A stretch of DNA of 64,000 nucleotides from an uncultured Steroidobacter sp. (GCF_937958065.1 NZ_CALFXI010000042.1:107002-171001), one strand, 5' to 3'; numbered from the stretch's first letter, positions 42,011-50,724 are shown. Numbers and translations are program-made. Notes: a model not told the origin generated them from the letters alone.

Positions 42011-42877
42011 ATGAACCCGGACAGCGAATTGGTCTTTGTCGTCAATGCGGCCGAGTGTACACGTGCGTTGCTCCGCGATTACATTGCCGCGGAGCACTTG
42101 CAGGTCGTGACTTGCGAAACGGCAGCACAATACCTGAGTCATCCGCAGCGCGATCGAAGCGCTTGTGTGGTGCTCGACGTTCACCTGCCCGACATGTGCG
42201 GACTGGCGTTGCAAGAACAGATTGCCGTAGCTGCGGTCCCGGTGATCTTCGTGGCCCGCCGAGCGGACGTAACCAGCTCGGTGCGTGCTCTCAAGGCAGG
42301 TGCCCAAGATTTCCTCTCAACTCCCGTCTGTCCCAGCGAGCTGGTGGCGGCGGTGCGTGCTGCAATCGAACGCGGACGGCATTCGCGCGAAGCACGCGCG
42401 CGTGTTGCGGAAGTTCGGCAACGCTGGAACAAGCTCACACCTCGGGAGCGCGAAGTGATGGCGTTGATCGTAAGTGGGTTGCTCAACAAACAGGTCGCGA
42501 GCGAGCTCGGCATCAGCTCGGTCACAGTGCAAGTGTACCGTTGCAGGACGATGCAGAAGATGGGCGCGGAGTGCTTCGCGGAGCTCGTGCGCATGGCACA
42601 CGCGCTGGGCATTCCCTATGAGTACGAAGGCAATGATCTCGGCGCGATCCTAACGGCCCGTGCGCTGATTCCCCCATCCTCATCGAAACGCGTGGGGCGC
42701 GAGCCGCGCGGCCGTCGTTCTCTCGCGAGCTATCGATCAGAGCCAGGCTCTGTGTGCTCGCGAGACCTCATGCAATCGATGCTGGTGCCGTCGCAAGCAG
42801 TCGCGCACTGGCCGCGTGTGCGCGGCGACACTGTTGCAGAGGCAAGGCACGCGGTTGCGCTGGCGCGATCGCCCTGA
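42011..42877 (+). CDS. FixJ-type regulator with degenerate receiver domain
   Basis: 288 residues from the ATG at 42011 with AGGGGG upstream. The receiver keeps the phospho-Asp (Asp56 in 'CVVLDVHLPDMCG') but lacks other switch residues: the N-terminal acidic pair is Asn12-Ala13 ('FVVNAAECTR'), the Thr is Ala82 ('PVIFVARRADV') and the Lys is Thr104 ('DFLSTPV'). The LuxR helix-turn-helix is intact ('LTPREREVMALIVSGLLNKQVASELGISSVTVQVY'). About 80 extra C-terminal residues, Arg- and Ser-rich, are unusual. Normal Mg-dependent phosphorylation is unlikely. No kinase is adjacent. Confidence 0.85.
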   Translation: MNPDSELVFVVNAAECTRALLRDYIAAEHLQVVTCETAAQYLSHPQRDRSACVVLDVHLPDMCGLALQEQIAVAAVPVIFVARRADVTSSVRALKAGAQDFLSTPVCPSELVAAVRAAIERGRHSREARARVAEVRQRWNKLTPREREVMALIVSGLLNKQVASELGISSVTVQVYRCRTMQKMGAECFAELVRMAHALGIPYEYEGNDLGAILTARALIPPSSSKRVGREPRGRRSLASYRSEPGSVCSRDLMQSMLVPSQAVAHWPRVRGDTVAEARHAVALARSP

Positions 42878-42924
42878 GTTTCGGGCGAACGGCCATCCAC
42901 ACATTCTGAAACGAGGGCACGGCG

Positions 42925-43368
42925 ATGAGCGCAATGAGAACGGGCTTGTTGGGATCGATACTGAGCGCGCTGGTACTCGGGGCCGCACCTGCGCGCGCGG
43001 AGACTGAGGAACAGGTGACACCCGTGTTCCGACACTCGCTACCGAACGTCGAGGGAAAAAGCATGATGGCCGTTGTCGTGGCCTATCCTCCTGGCGCGAA
43101 GTCTCCCGCGCATCACCATGCTCCCTCGGCGTTCGTCTACGCTTACGTACTCTCCGGCGCCATTCGCAGTCAGGTCGACGATCAGCCGGCCAGGGTCTAC
43201 CAGGTCGGCGAGGGGTTCTACGAAGTTCCCGGCTCGCATCACAGGATCAGCGAAAATGCGAGCGACAAGGAACCAGCGAGCCTGCTGGCTGTATTCGTCG
43301 TCGATTCCAAAGACGAGCCCCTGACCATACCCGAGCGGCCCCGAACCGGGACTCATTCATCTCGATGA
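42925..43368 (+). CDS. Secreted cupin-domain protein
   Basis: 147 residues with a signal peptide ending near APARA. Single cupin barrel: motif 1 'PPGAKSPAHHHAPSAFVYAYVLSG' gives the His cluster and Glu-position region, motif 2 'GEGFYEVPGSHHRISEN' the final His. Small exported cupins of this kind bind a metal and may act as dioxygenases or ligand sensors. It follows the FixJ-type regulator by 47 bases on the same strand and converges on the catalase-like gene; a shared oxidative-stress role is only a guess. Confidence 0.83.
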   Translation: MSAMRTGLLGSILSALVLGAAPARAETEEQVTPVFRHSLPNVEGKSMMAVVVAYPPGAKSPAHHHAPSAFVYAYVLSGAIRSQVDDQPARVYQVGEGFYEVPGSHHRISENASDKEPASLLAVFVVDSKDEPLTIPERPRTGTHSSR

Positions 43369-43408
43369 CGTGCGAGTCGGCAGGGCAGCATCAGCGGCAT
43401 GAAGCAGT

Positions 43409-44425
43409 TCATTGTCCGGACAGTCGCTTCGCGAAGGAGATGGCATAGGCGGGGGATCGGAACATCAACACAGGATCGTTCGTGGGCTCGATGCCATCGG
43501 CCATCACCAAAGGATCGAAATTGATCTTTTCGCACTCGGCGCCCGCTTGCGGTGTCGCCTGGGTGATGCTGAGCGTTCCGGCCACGAAATGGTTGCGCGT
43601 CTCTGGCCACGCGAGCGTCGGGTTGTCCTCGGGATCGCCCGGTTCACCCACGTACACGACCATGTCCCATTGTGCGGGTCCGCGCTTGACCCGCTCGATG
43701 AGCCGCTGTTCCAGGAAATCTTTCGGCGCCGTCGCGAGCGCGTCGGCCGACAAGGCGCGCTCGCCGTCCCGAGGCACGAAGCGCCACTTCACAGGGTGAT
43801 GGGTGCCGCGAGCGTCGATGAAGCGGAACGTGTGAATGCCGAAGTAGGCCGAATTCGCATAGCTCTCGGGCGCATTGTGACTGGCCAGGAACCGCGCCTG
43901 GTTCATCGCGTCCGGATGCGACGCCAGGAACTCGCGCAGCTTCTGCGGATCCGGTTTACCGGTCGCTGGATCGGGCTTGCTGGCCTGGATCATGTCGTTG
44001 AAGGTCTTCGGATTGTCGGCGCCGAACACGGGCGTGTTGATCATCGTCATGTGCTGTCGGTTGCTCTCGGGGAGCCGGAATTCGAGCGCCATGCCGCGCG
44101 CGCCCGGTGCTGCATCTGACACATTGGGATTGCCTCCCGCGACGGAAAAACGGGCCACGACGGGCACGACTTTGCCGGAGAAGAGATCGGAGCGGCTGAT
44201 CTTGGCCGCGGCCTCGGTGCCGACAAAATTGCCGCGCGCGCAGGTGCCTTTCACGTGATTGCGTCGCTGGCCGGGATGAACACCGAAGGTCTGTTCCAGC
44301 GAGTTGATCACCTGCGCAGGTTCGACCGAAGGAGGCGCAGCGGCGGCGGCTATGTTCGTAGTGAGCGCGCCGAGCGATACAGCCAAGGCGGGCGCAGTCG
44401 CCGCCAATCTCGCACCATTCCGCAT
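43409..44425 (-). CDS. Periplasmic catalase-family peroxidase (SrpA type)
   Basis: 338 residues with an N-terminal signal peptide. Compact catalase fold: distal His in 'VHPGQRRNHVKGTCARGNF', 'VVPVVARFSVAGGNPNVSDAAPGARGMALEF' in the barrel core, and the axial haem Tyr in the C-terminal 'DPVLMFRSPAYAISFAKRLSG'. It is much shorter than true catalases (about 480 or more residues), as in the catalase-related peroxidases, which use organic donors. Export suggests defence against peroxide in the periplasm. Convergent with the cupin gene. Confidence 0.9.
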   Translation of the reverse strand: MRNGARLAATAPALAVSLGALTTNIAAAAAPPSVEPAQVINSLEQTFGVHPGQRRNHVKGTCARGNFVGTEAAAKISRSDLFSGKVVPVVARFSVAGGNPNVSDAAPGARGMALEFRLPESNRQHMTMINTPVFGADNPKTFNDMIQASKPDPATGKPDPQKLREFLASHPDAMNQARFLASHNAPESYANSAYFGIHTFRFIDARGTHHPVKWRFVPRDGERALSADALATAPKDFLEQRLIERVKRGPAQWDMVVYVGEPGDPEDNPTLAWPETRNHFVAGTLSITQATPQAGAECEKINFDPLVMADGIEPTNDPVLMFRSPAYAISFAKRLSGQ

Positions 44426-44573
44426 GGGTTTTCTCCCGTAACACCTTGATGAAGAGTGGCGGCCGAGTCCAGCGTGCTGATTGCAAGCGCTCGTGGGCGC
44501 GATTACGAATGAAACAGCGGCGGCATCACATTTCCGCGACGCATGCCGACCGCCACCATTTCCAAAGCCCTGT

Positions 44574-44587
44574 AGATAACGCTAACA
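44574..44587. promoter_or_regulatory. xyl-box-like operator upstream of the xylanase
   Basis: AGATAACGCTAACA, 71 bases before the xylanase ATG. From general knowledge, xylan-utilisation genes of xanthomonads carry a LacI-type operator close to TGGTAGCGCTAACA; 11 of 14 positions agree, including the whole CGCTAACA half. The matching LacI-type repressor is not in this window. Confidence 0.45.
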
Positions 44588-44657
44588 TCCGTCAGCGAGC
44601 GAGGCCGGCACCGGCGGTACGCTCGACCAACAATGGCGGCGTCGACGGAGGGGGAGA

Positions 44658-45827
44658 ATGCATAACCAGCGTGGAATTTCGCGTCGCGAGTTTGCTATCG
44701 GAGCGTTGGGCGGTGCCGCTACCGCGGTATTCGGGCCGATGCTCCCTGCTTGGGCGGACAATCAACGTGCGCTAAGCGCTCTCGCCGCCGACAAAGGCAT
44801 TCTGTTCGGTTCCTCCGTGGGCGCGGGCAAGCCAGGGGCGCTTGGGGCATCGCTCAGTGACCCGGGCTATCGAGACATCCTGAAAAAAGAATGCGCCGTA
44901 CTCGTGCCGGAGAACGAGCTCAAGAGCTACGTGATCGCGGCCGAGCAGGGCAAGTACAACTTCGAGCCCGCGGACCGGATCGCGCAGTTCGCCGCGAGCA
45001 ACGAGATGAAACTGCGAGGACACACATTGCTGTGGAATCGCGTCGAGTACACACCGAAGTGGCTGCTCGCTCACGTGGACTCGTCATCCGCGGCCGGGGC
45101 GGAGAAGTTTCTCCGCGATTACATCCAGCGCGTTTGCACCCACTACGGGGATCGAATCATGTCCTGGGACGTGGTGAATGAAACCATCGACCCGAAGAGC
45201 GGGCAGGTGCGCGACACGCCGTTCACCCGCGTGCTCGGATTCGACGCCTTGCGCATCGCCTTCGAAGCGGCGCGGGAACATGCCCCAGGTGCGCAGCTGG
45301 TCTACAACGATTACATGTCGTGGGAGGCCGGAAACGAACGGCATCGAGCGGGCGTGTTGAAGTTGCTCGAGCAGTTCAAGACCAGGAAGGTGCCGGTGGA
45401 TGCATTGGGCGTGCAAAGTCACATCGGCAACGATGGTCGCATTCAAGAAGCGCAGCACCAGCAATGGCGCGACTTCATCGATCGGGTCGTCGGCATGGGG
45501 TACAAGTTGTTGATCACCGAGTTCGACGTGAACGACAAGGATCTTCCCGGAGATGCGGCGAAACGCGACGCGGAGGTGGCCGCCGCCGCCAGGGGATATC
45601 TCGATTTCATGCTGTCGTACAAACAGCTGGATCAGGTGTTGTGCTGGGGAATGGTGGACAAATTCAGCTGGCTACAGAGTTTCAGCAAGCGCTCCGACAA
45701 GACCCCGCAGCGTCCGACACCGTACGACGATGACTACCGACCCAAGCCGCTGCGCGACGCAATCGCAGCGGCCTTCGAGGCGGCTCCCAATAGAAGCTCG
45801 GAAGTGAAATCGTCGGCGCGGCGTTAG
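44658..45827 (+). CDS. GH10 endo-1,4-beta-xylanase, Tat-exported
   Basis: 389 residues, beginning with a twin-arginine signal ('GISRREFAIGALGGAATAV', cleavage near AWA-DN). Single GH10 TIM barrel: 'HTLLWNRVEYTPKWL' (substrate -1 site His and Trp), acid/base Glu175 in 'SWDVVNETIDP', nucleophile Glu288 in 'LLITEFDVNDKDLP', and the late Trp in 'CWGMVDKFSWLQ'. No carbohydrate-binding module. Secreted to the periplasm by Tat, it would cut xylo-oligosaccharides imported through TonB receptors. Stands alone, with a xyl-box-like site in its promoter. Confidence 0.95.
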   Translation: MHNQRGISRREFAIGALGGAATAVFGPMLPAWADNQRALSALAADKGILFGSSVGAGKPGALGASLSDPGYRDILKKECAVLVPENELKSYVIAAEQGKYNFEPADRIAQFAASNEMKLRGHTLLWNRVEYTPKWLLAHVDSSSAAGAEKFLRDYIQRVCTHYGDRIMSWDVVNETIDPKSGQVRDTPFTRVLGFDALRIAFEAAREHAPGAQLVYNDYMSWEAGNERHRAGVLKLLEQFKTRKVPVDALGVQSHIGNDGRIQEAQHQQWRDFIDRVVGMGYKLLITEFDVNDKDLPGDAAKRDAEVAAAARGYLDFMLSYKQLDQVLCWGMVDKFSWLQSFSKRSDKTPQRPTPYDDDYRPKPLRDAIAAAFEAAPNRSSEVKSSARR

Positions 45828-45913
45828 TAGCACGTGCGTTCAGATCGACACGGTCATCGGCACTGCGTCCGTGGGATCAGGTTCGGCGCGGGCTGCGCCA
45901 GAGTGACTGCCGC

Positions 45914-47584
45914 CTAACGGAACATTGGAGCGGGCTTGCCTGCCGCTTGCCGAGAAATCCGTTCGACTCTGAACGACGTGGTTGTCTCGATCCGGGGAGT
46001 TGCTGGCCTTGATCCGGGTTGTTGCGTCTTGCACATCGCGCCCGCCTGGAATGCGCTCAGTGTGTTTGTGAGCAGGTTCGTATCGAACGGTGCCGGGCTT
46101 TCGGCCCGCAGGTCCAGCTGTCCAAGCGCGTTACTGGCGTCGGCGAGGCCGGCCGGATTCACGACCTCGGCAATAGCCATCATGCCACCATCCTCGTGCT
46201 CGAGGATGTGACAGTGATAGACGAACTTGCCGACGATGTCGGGATTGCGAAAGTCGATCAGGAGCTTCACCGAGCCCGGTGGACCTTGTGCCTCTGCTTG
46301 AAAGGGCACGTTGATGCTGTCCTGGTAGCCATTGAACTGCTGAGGCGCTCCGTTGATCTCGATCACCTGGAAATCGGTCTGATGAATGTGGAATACGTGA
46401 AGCTCCGCCGTAGCATTGTTCACGGTCCATTCTTCGACGGTCCCGACGGGGATGGTTGAATCGACCCGATTGGCATCGAATTGCAGGGGACCCGCGCCTG
46501 AGTCGACGAAGAACGTGTTGTTGGTCGTGTCCTCCGCGAACGTGATCGTTCTGCGACGGGCGACTGGCAACGTCCTCAAGTCCTCCATTGCCGGTAGCTC
46601 TTGCGGTAATTCGAGCACGGCTTGATCGGATGCGGCACCGACGACCACCGAGGCAAGATCGGCCGCTGCGTAGTCATCGCCGACCGGCCCCGTGTTGACA
46701 TCGAGTGTACGCAGGCGGTACTCGCCCGGCTCGCCGCCGCGCACGAAGGCTTCCGAGCGTGCTCCCGGCGGCAACAGGATTTCCTGCATCTCCACCAGCC
46801 GGGTGTGACGATTGCCGTCGCGCGCCAGCTCGTAGAAGGTATGGCCGTCGAGCACCAGGCGGTAGTACATGTCGGCGCCGATGTTGGCGAATCTCCAGAG
46901 CTGCAGTTCCTGTTGTCGAAGCTCGATCCTGGGCATCGTCTGGCCATTGATGGTCCGATGAGTCGCGCCTCCCGGGTCGATGTCGTCGGGCAATCGGCCC
47001 TGCGGGGTGATCTGGACATCCTTCAGCAGCAGCACCTGCTCCTGAATTCCTGCAAGTTGCGGGAACGGGTCGAGAATGCCTTCGACGATCAAGCCGCCGG
47101 ACAAGCCACCCATCACCTGCCGTTCCGCCTGGCCGTGAAGGTGCGCGTGATACCAGTACAGTCCAGGGCGGTGCCACGACGGGATCGAAATCCTGTAGTT
47201 CACCTGCATGCCGGGTTCCACCTGGATCAGGACGTTGTCGGAGATCGTGGCGTCCGGATTGACCCGGGGGGACACATTGAGCCCATGGTAGTGCTCGTTG
47301 GTGGGCTCGCCGGTTTGATTGATCAGGTTCAGATAGATCGTGTCGCCGGGCCTGACCCGCAGCAGCGGTGGCATGAAGGTGTCGTTGTAAGCCAGGGTTC
47401 GCAGCGATCTGCCGGCGACCTCCACGGTCGTATCGGAGACCGTGAATGTGGTACGCAGCTCACCGTTCTGGCTGGCGATTTCCATTGGAGGCTGCAGCCT
47501 TTCAGGATCGTCTCGATCTTCGCCGCTACAACCGATCAGCGAGAGCAGACACAGGGACGGCCAGGCGTGCTGCCATTTGATCAT
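45914..47584 (-). CDS. Multicopper oxidase, exported lipoprotein
   Basis: 556 residues; signal with lipobox 'LSLIGCSGEDRDD'. Three cupredoxin domains with all copper motifs: 'EHYHGLNVSP' and 'WYHAHLHGQ' in domain 1, 'HVFHIHQTDFQV' and 'YHCHILEHEDGGM' in domain 3, with the type-1 Cys in HCH. The first motif has HYH in place of the usual HWH. The C-terminal 90-residue tail after domain 3 is unusual and has a lone Cys. Relatives include copper-resistance and laccase-like oxidases. Cotranscribed with an SCO-type copper chaperone encoded 28 bases upstream, consistent with metallation in the periplasm. Confidence 0.92.
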   Translation of the reverse strand: MIKWQHAWPSLCLLSLIGCSGEDRDDPERLQPPMEIASQNGELRTTFTVSDTTVEVAGRSLRTLAYNDTFMPPLLRVRPGDTIYLNLINQTGEPTNEHYHGLNVSPRVNPDATISDNVLIQVEPGMQVNYRISIPSWHRPGLYWYHAHLHGQAERQVMGGLSGGLIVEGILDPFPQLAGIQEQVLLLKDVQITPQGRLPDDIDPGGATHRTINGQTMPRIELRQQELQLWRFANIGADMYYRLVLDGHTFYELARDGNRHTRLVEMQEILLPPGARSEAFVRGGEPGEYRLRTLDVNTGPVGDDYAAADLASVVVGAASDQAVLELPQELPAMEDLRTLPVARRRTITFAEDTTNNTFFVDSGAGPLQFDANRVDSTIPVGTVEEWTVNNATAELHVFHIHQTDFQVIEINGAPQQFNGYQDSINVPFQAEAQGPPGSVKLLIDFRNPDIVGKFVYHCHILEHEDGGMMAIAEVVNPAGLADASNALGQLDLRAESPAPFDTNLLTNTLSAFQAGAMCKTQQPGSRPATPRIETTTSFRVERISRQAAGKPAPMFR

Positions 47585-47612
47585 GGTCGACGTGCTCCAT
47601 TGTCGCTGCGCT

Positions 47613-48233
47613 TCAACGGCCGGTGCGTGCGGACTTCGTGAGGCGCTGGATCTCGATAGCTACGGCGTCGGGCCGCAGCGGCACACTGAAAAGAACGCGC
47701 AACTGGGCATTCGGATCGATCAGCGCCACCGATGATGTGTGATCGATGAAGTAGGAGGTGCTCGTGCCGCCCGCTCTTGCGTACTTCGCTCTGAACTGCC
47801 GTGCGAACGAATCGAGCGCGCCGGGTTCGCCGCCCACGCCGGTGAAGTCAGTCCCGTATTGGGTCGAGTACTGTTTCAGCTGCTGAGTGCTGTCGCGTTG
47901 CGGATCGATCGAGACGAAAACGACGGCGGGTATCACGGCGTCAGGGTGCTTCGACAGCTGTTTCGTCACGGAGCGCAGCTGTGCGAGTGTCGTCGGACAT
48001 ACGTCCGGGCAATGCGTATAACCGAAGAACAGAAGCGTCCATCGATTTCGCAGATCCTCGAGCGTGAACTCACGACCATGCTGATCGATCAGCCCGAACG
48101 GCTGGAGAGCCAATGGTTGCGGCAGCGCATAGCCTGGAACCTGCAGCGAAGCCATCCGCGCCGGCGCGGCGCCGAGCGATGAAGACGCCGCCATGCATAG
48201 ATAAACCGACACGAATCCCGCGAGAACACTCAT
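47613..48233 (-). CDS. SCO1/SenC family copper chaperone
   Basis: 206 residues with an N-terminal signal or anchor. Thioredoxin-like fold with the copper-binding 'THCPDVCPTTL' and the distant His in 'SYFIDHTSSVALID'; 'LLFFGYTHCPD' and 'VFVSIDPQRDS' are family signatures. SCO proteins load copper into cytochrome oxidase CuA or other copper enzymes. Here no oxidase gene is near, and the multicopper oxidase directly downstream is the likely client. Confidence 0.92.
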   Translation of the reverse strand: MSVLAGFVSVYLCMAASSSLGAAPARMASLQVPGYALPQPLALQPFGLIDQHGREFTLEDLRNRWTLLFFGYTHCPDVCPTTLAQLRSVTKQLSKHPDAVIPAVVFVSIDPQRDSTQQLKQYSTQYGTDFTGVGGEPGALDSFARQFRAKYARAGGTSTSYFIDHTSSVALIDPNAQLRVLFSVPLRPDAVAIEIQRLTKSARTGR

Positions 48234-48434
48234 GACACGGTCACTGCGAGGGTGCCTTGTGCGGTGGATGACGCTAGCAGCCCGTCGCCTTCAAAGAGTC
48301 TGTACTGAGGGAACGCAGCTGTGGTTTGCGCAGAATCGTCGGCCGGTGAAACGCAACGGATGCAACGACGCGGGGAGGCAGACCGCCTCGATCATGAACA
48401 GCCCTGCGGGGATGCAGTATGGCGTTCTACCGGC

Positions 48435-48452
48435 AGTTTATCCGGGTAAACT
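48435..48452. promoter_or_regulatory. Dyad upstream of sulfite dehydrogenase genes
   Basis: AGTTTATCCGGGTAAACT: AGTTTA/TAAACT arms around a CCGG centre with a single T/G mismatch pair. It ends 38 bases before the SorA-like start, suited to an operator or promoter overlap. Regulator unknown. Confidence 0.4.
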
Positions 48453-48490
48453 GTACGCTCGGGAGTGCCACGGAGCTTGGGAGATCATCC

Positions 48491-49684
48491 ATGATCACGC
48501 GACGGGGAATGATTGCCGGCATGGGTGGAACCCTTCTGGTGAGCGACCTGGGGTCGAGGAGGGGGCGCGCGGAAGCGGCCGAAGCCCTGGCACCCGAGCT
48601 GGTCGCTCTTCCGCAGAAAAAGCCGCTGATCAAGCAGACGTTCCGGCCACCGAACTTCGAAACTCCGTTCGCGGATCTGCGCTCGGAGTTCACATCCAAT
48701 GATGTCTTCTTCGTACGCTACCACCTCGCAAACATCCCTCAGGTAGACGTGGCCACCTGGCGGCTGCGTGCGGGCGGTGAGAGTGCCAGCCGCACGCACG
48801 AGTGGTCGCTCGACGATCTCCGGCGCGGGTTCGAAAGGGTGAGCGTCGCTGCGATCAACCAGTGCTCGGGGAATCGGCGTGGATTGTTCACGCCGCGAGT
48901 CCCTGGAGTGCAGTGGCAGTACGGCGCGATGGGCAACGCGATCTGGACTGGGGTGCGTTTGCGCGATGTGCTGCAGAAAGTCGGTGTCCGCCCGGATGCA
49001 GTCGAGGTCGTATTCGACGGTGCGGACGCCGCGCTGCTGCGGGGGACGCCAGACTTCGTGAAGAGTTTGCCGGTCGAGCGCGCACTCGACGAGAACACGC
49101 TCATTGCTTTCGAGATGAACGGCCAGCCGCTCCCACACTGGAATGGCGCACCGGCGCGCCTGGTCGTCCCGGGATGGACCGCGACCTATTGGGTCAAGCA
49201 TCTCACCGAGATCCGCATCATCCCCAAGGCCTACGACGGTTTCTGGATGCAGAAGGCCTACCGTGTACCCACGAGCGCTTTCCCCGGCGCACGCTTTCAA
49301 AGTCAGGAGCGGCCGGATACCACTCCGATCACGGAGATTCTGGTCAACTCGCTCGTCACGAGCCATGAATCCGGCGCTCGACTCACCCGCGGCCGCCGCG
49401 CCGAGCTGAGTGGCTGGGCATGGGATAACGGCGCAGGGATCGCCAAGGTCGAGGTCTCGCAGGATGGTGGCCGATCATGGCGAGACACGACGCTGGGCCG
49501 GGATCTGGGGCGTTTCGCATGGCGAGGATTCAACTGGCCGCTCGATACCACACAGGCGGGTCCGATCACAGTCTCGGTGCGTGCTACGAGTCGCAACGGT
49601 ACTCGGCAGGCAGACAAGCTCACGCCAAACCCTTCGGGTTATCACCACAACATCATCCAGACGCTGCGGCTGGAGGTCGTATGA
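48491..49684 (+). CDS. sorA: Sulfite dehydrogenase catalytic subunit, SorA-like molybdoenzyme
   Basis: 397 residues from the ATG at 48491. Tat-type leader 'MITRRGMIAGMGGTLL'. Sulfite-oxidase fold with the molybdenum-coordinating Cys125 in 'AINQCSGNRRGLF', 'VPGWTATYWVKHLTEIRI' in the cofactor domain, and the Ig-like dimerisation domain at the C-terminus ('SGWAWDNGAGIAKVEVSQDGGRSWRDT'). It oxidises sulfite to sulfate in the periplasm. The stop overlaps the start of a small c-type cytochrome (ATGA), the expected electron acceptor SorB. Thiosulfate or organosulfonate metabolism would be the usual sulfite source; none is seen nearby. Confidence 0.92.
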   Translation: MITRRGMIAGMGGTLLVSDLGSRRGRAEAAEALAPELVALPQKKPLIKQTFRPPNFETPFADLRSEFTSNDVFFVRYHLANIPQVDVATWRLRAGGESASRTHEWSLDDLRRGFERVSVAAINQCSGNRRGLFTPRVPGVQWQYGAMGNAIWTGVRLRDVLQKVGVRPDAVEVVFDGADAALLRGTPDFVKSLPVERALDENTLIAFEMNGQPLPHWNGAPARLVVPGWTATYWVKHLTEIRIIPKAYDGFWMQKAYRVPTSAFPGARFQSQERPDTTPITEILVNSLVTSHESGARLTRGRRAELSGWAWDNGAGIAKVEVSQDGGRSWRDTTLGRDLGRFAWRGFNWPLDTTQAGPITVSVRATSRNGTRQADKLTPNPSGYHHNIIQTLRLEVV

Positions 49685-49989
49685 GGCACTGTGCGGCGGT
49701 GTTCGCGCTTACGGTCTGCGCCTTCGCGGCCAGTCCATCGCGCGCGGGCGAAGAGAGCATTCGGCTGACGGAGGGTGTCGGTCGCGACGTGACGATGGCA
49801 CGTTGCGCGGTCTGTCACAGCCTCGATTACATCACCATGGTCGCGCCCGTGATGAATCGTGCTGCGTGGGAGGCGAGTGTTCGAAAGATGATCGACGTGT
49901 TCGGAGCGCCAGTGGGCGAGGAAGACTTCAGGTCGATCGTCGAGTATCTGGGGCAGCATTACTCCGCCCTCGCCGGGCCCCGGCAATGA
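49681..49989 (+). CDS. sorB: SorB-like cytochrome c subunit of sulfite dehydrogenase
   Basis: 102 residues with a signal peptide ending near SRAGE. One haem motif, C42-AVC-H46 ('MARCAVCHSLDYITM'), and a Met ligand probably in 'APVMNRAAWEASVRKMI'. Size and position directly after the molybdenum subunit, with ATGA overlap, match SorB of the heterodimeric sulfite dehydrogenases, which passes electrons to cytochrome c or an oxidase. Confidence 0.9.
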   Translation: MRHCAAVFALTVCAFAASPSRAGEESIRLTEGVGRDVTMARCAVCHSLDYITMVAPVMNRAAWEASVRKMIDVFGAPVGEEDFRSIVEYLGQHYSALAGPRQ

Positions 49990-50113
49990 GCTGGTTCCAA
50001 CAGACAGTCTCGTAAATGCTGAAGCTCCTTCTCGGATGATGGATCTCCAGCGCCTCTTCTCGATATCATCCGCGGCTTTGTTCGGGCATCGTCCCGAGTT
50101 GGCGTCGAGAAAG

Positions 50114-50584
50114 ATGAGCGAGAAGACCCTTAAGATCGAAGCGCGTACGTCGAGCATTCACGGCCTTGGAGTTTACGTGGTCGAGCCCATTCGCGCCGGC
50201 GAGACCATCGTGGAGGTGGTTGGCGAGCGTATCTCCAGTGCCGAGTCGGATCGCCGCTATCAGGAAAAGCAGACGGAGCCCGGTCACACGTTCATGTTCT
50301 ATGTGGACGAGGACACCGTGGTCGACTGTGGAGTCAATGGCAATGTCTCCCGATTCATCAATCATAGCTGCGAACCGAATTGCGAAGCGGTCGATGATGA
50401 CGGTCGGATCTTCCTGGAGGCACTTCGTGACATCGAGGTTGGCGAGGAGCTGGTCTACGACTATCGGCTCACGTGGGAGAGCACCGACGATCCTGAAGAT
50501 CTGAAGGTCTATTCGTGCCGGTGCGGATCTCGGTCGTGCCGGGGAACGATGCTCGACGTCGTACCTCTGTCGGAAGCCAGCTAG
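50114..50584 (+). CDS. SET-domain protein lysine methyltransferase with post-SET motif
   Basis: 156 residues from ATG 50114; an in-frame ATG at 50036 would add 26 residues. Almost the whole protein is a SET domain: 'SSIHGLGVYVVEPIRAGETIVEVVGE', the knot motifs 'RFINHSCEPNC' (81-90, AdoMet binding) and 'GEELVYDYRLTW' (catalytic Tyr), then a cysteine cluster 'CRCGSRSCRGTML' (135-147), which matches the post-SET zinc site that normally works with the Cys in NHSC. This is the full minimal layout of eukaryotic-type histone methyltransferases. The bacterial substrate is unknown; a nucleoid or ribosomal protein is possible. It is the third gene after SorAB with no visible link to sulfite oxidation. 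Confidence 0.9.
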   Translation: MSEKTLKIEARTSSIHGLGVYVVEPIRAGETIVEVVGERISSAESDRRYQEKQTEPGHTFMFYVDEDTVVDCGVNGNVSRFINHSCEPNCEAVDDDGRIFLEALRDIEVGEELVYDYRLTWESTDDPEDLKVYSCRCGSRSCRGTMLDVVPLSEAS

Positions 50585-50724
50585 ACCGTATTGGCGGCAC
50601 TGCCAGCAGGGCTGCAGGACAACCAGGGCTCCTTCATCGCAACGGAACCTGCCTCCGATCCGTCCGTTCACACTCTCGACCGTCCGACCGAAGCGACGGC
50701 TGCGGTGTAGCGCAGGAGGTTGTC

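Noticed and set aside
40694..42307. Minus-strand 537-codon open frame over the second TonB receptor and FixJ-type gene
   Set aside because: Spans two genes on the other strand and an intergenic region, and lacks any family feature.
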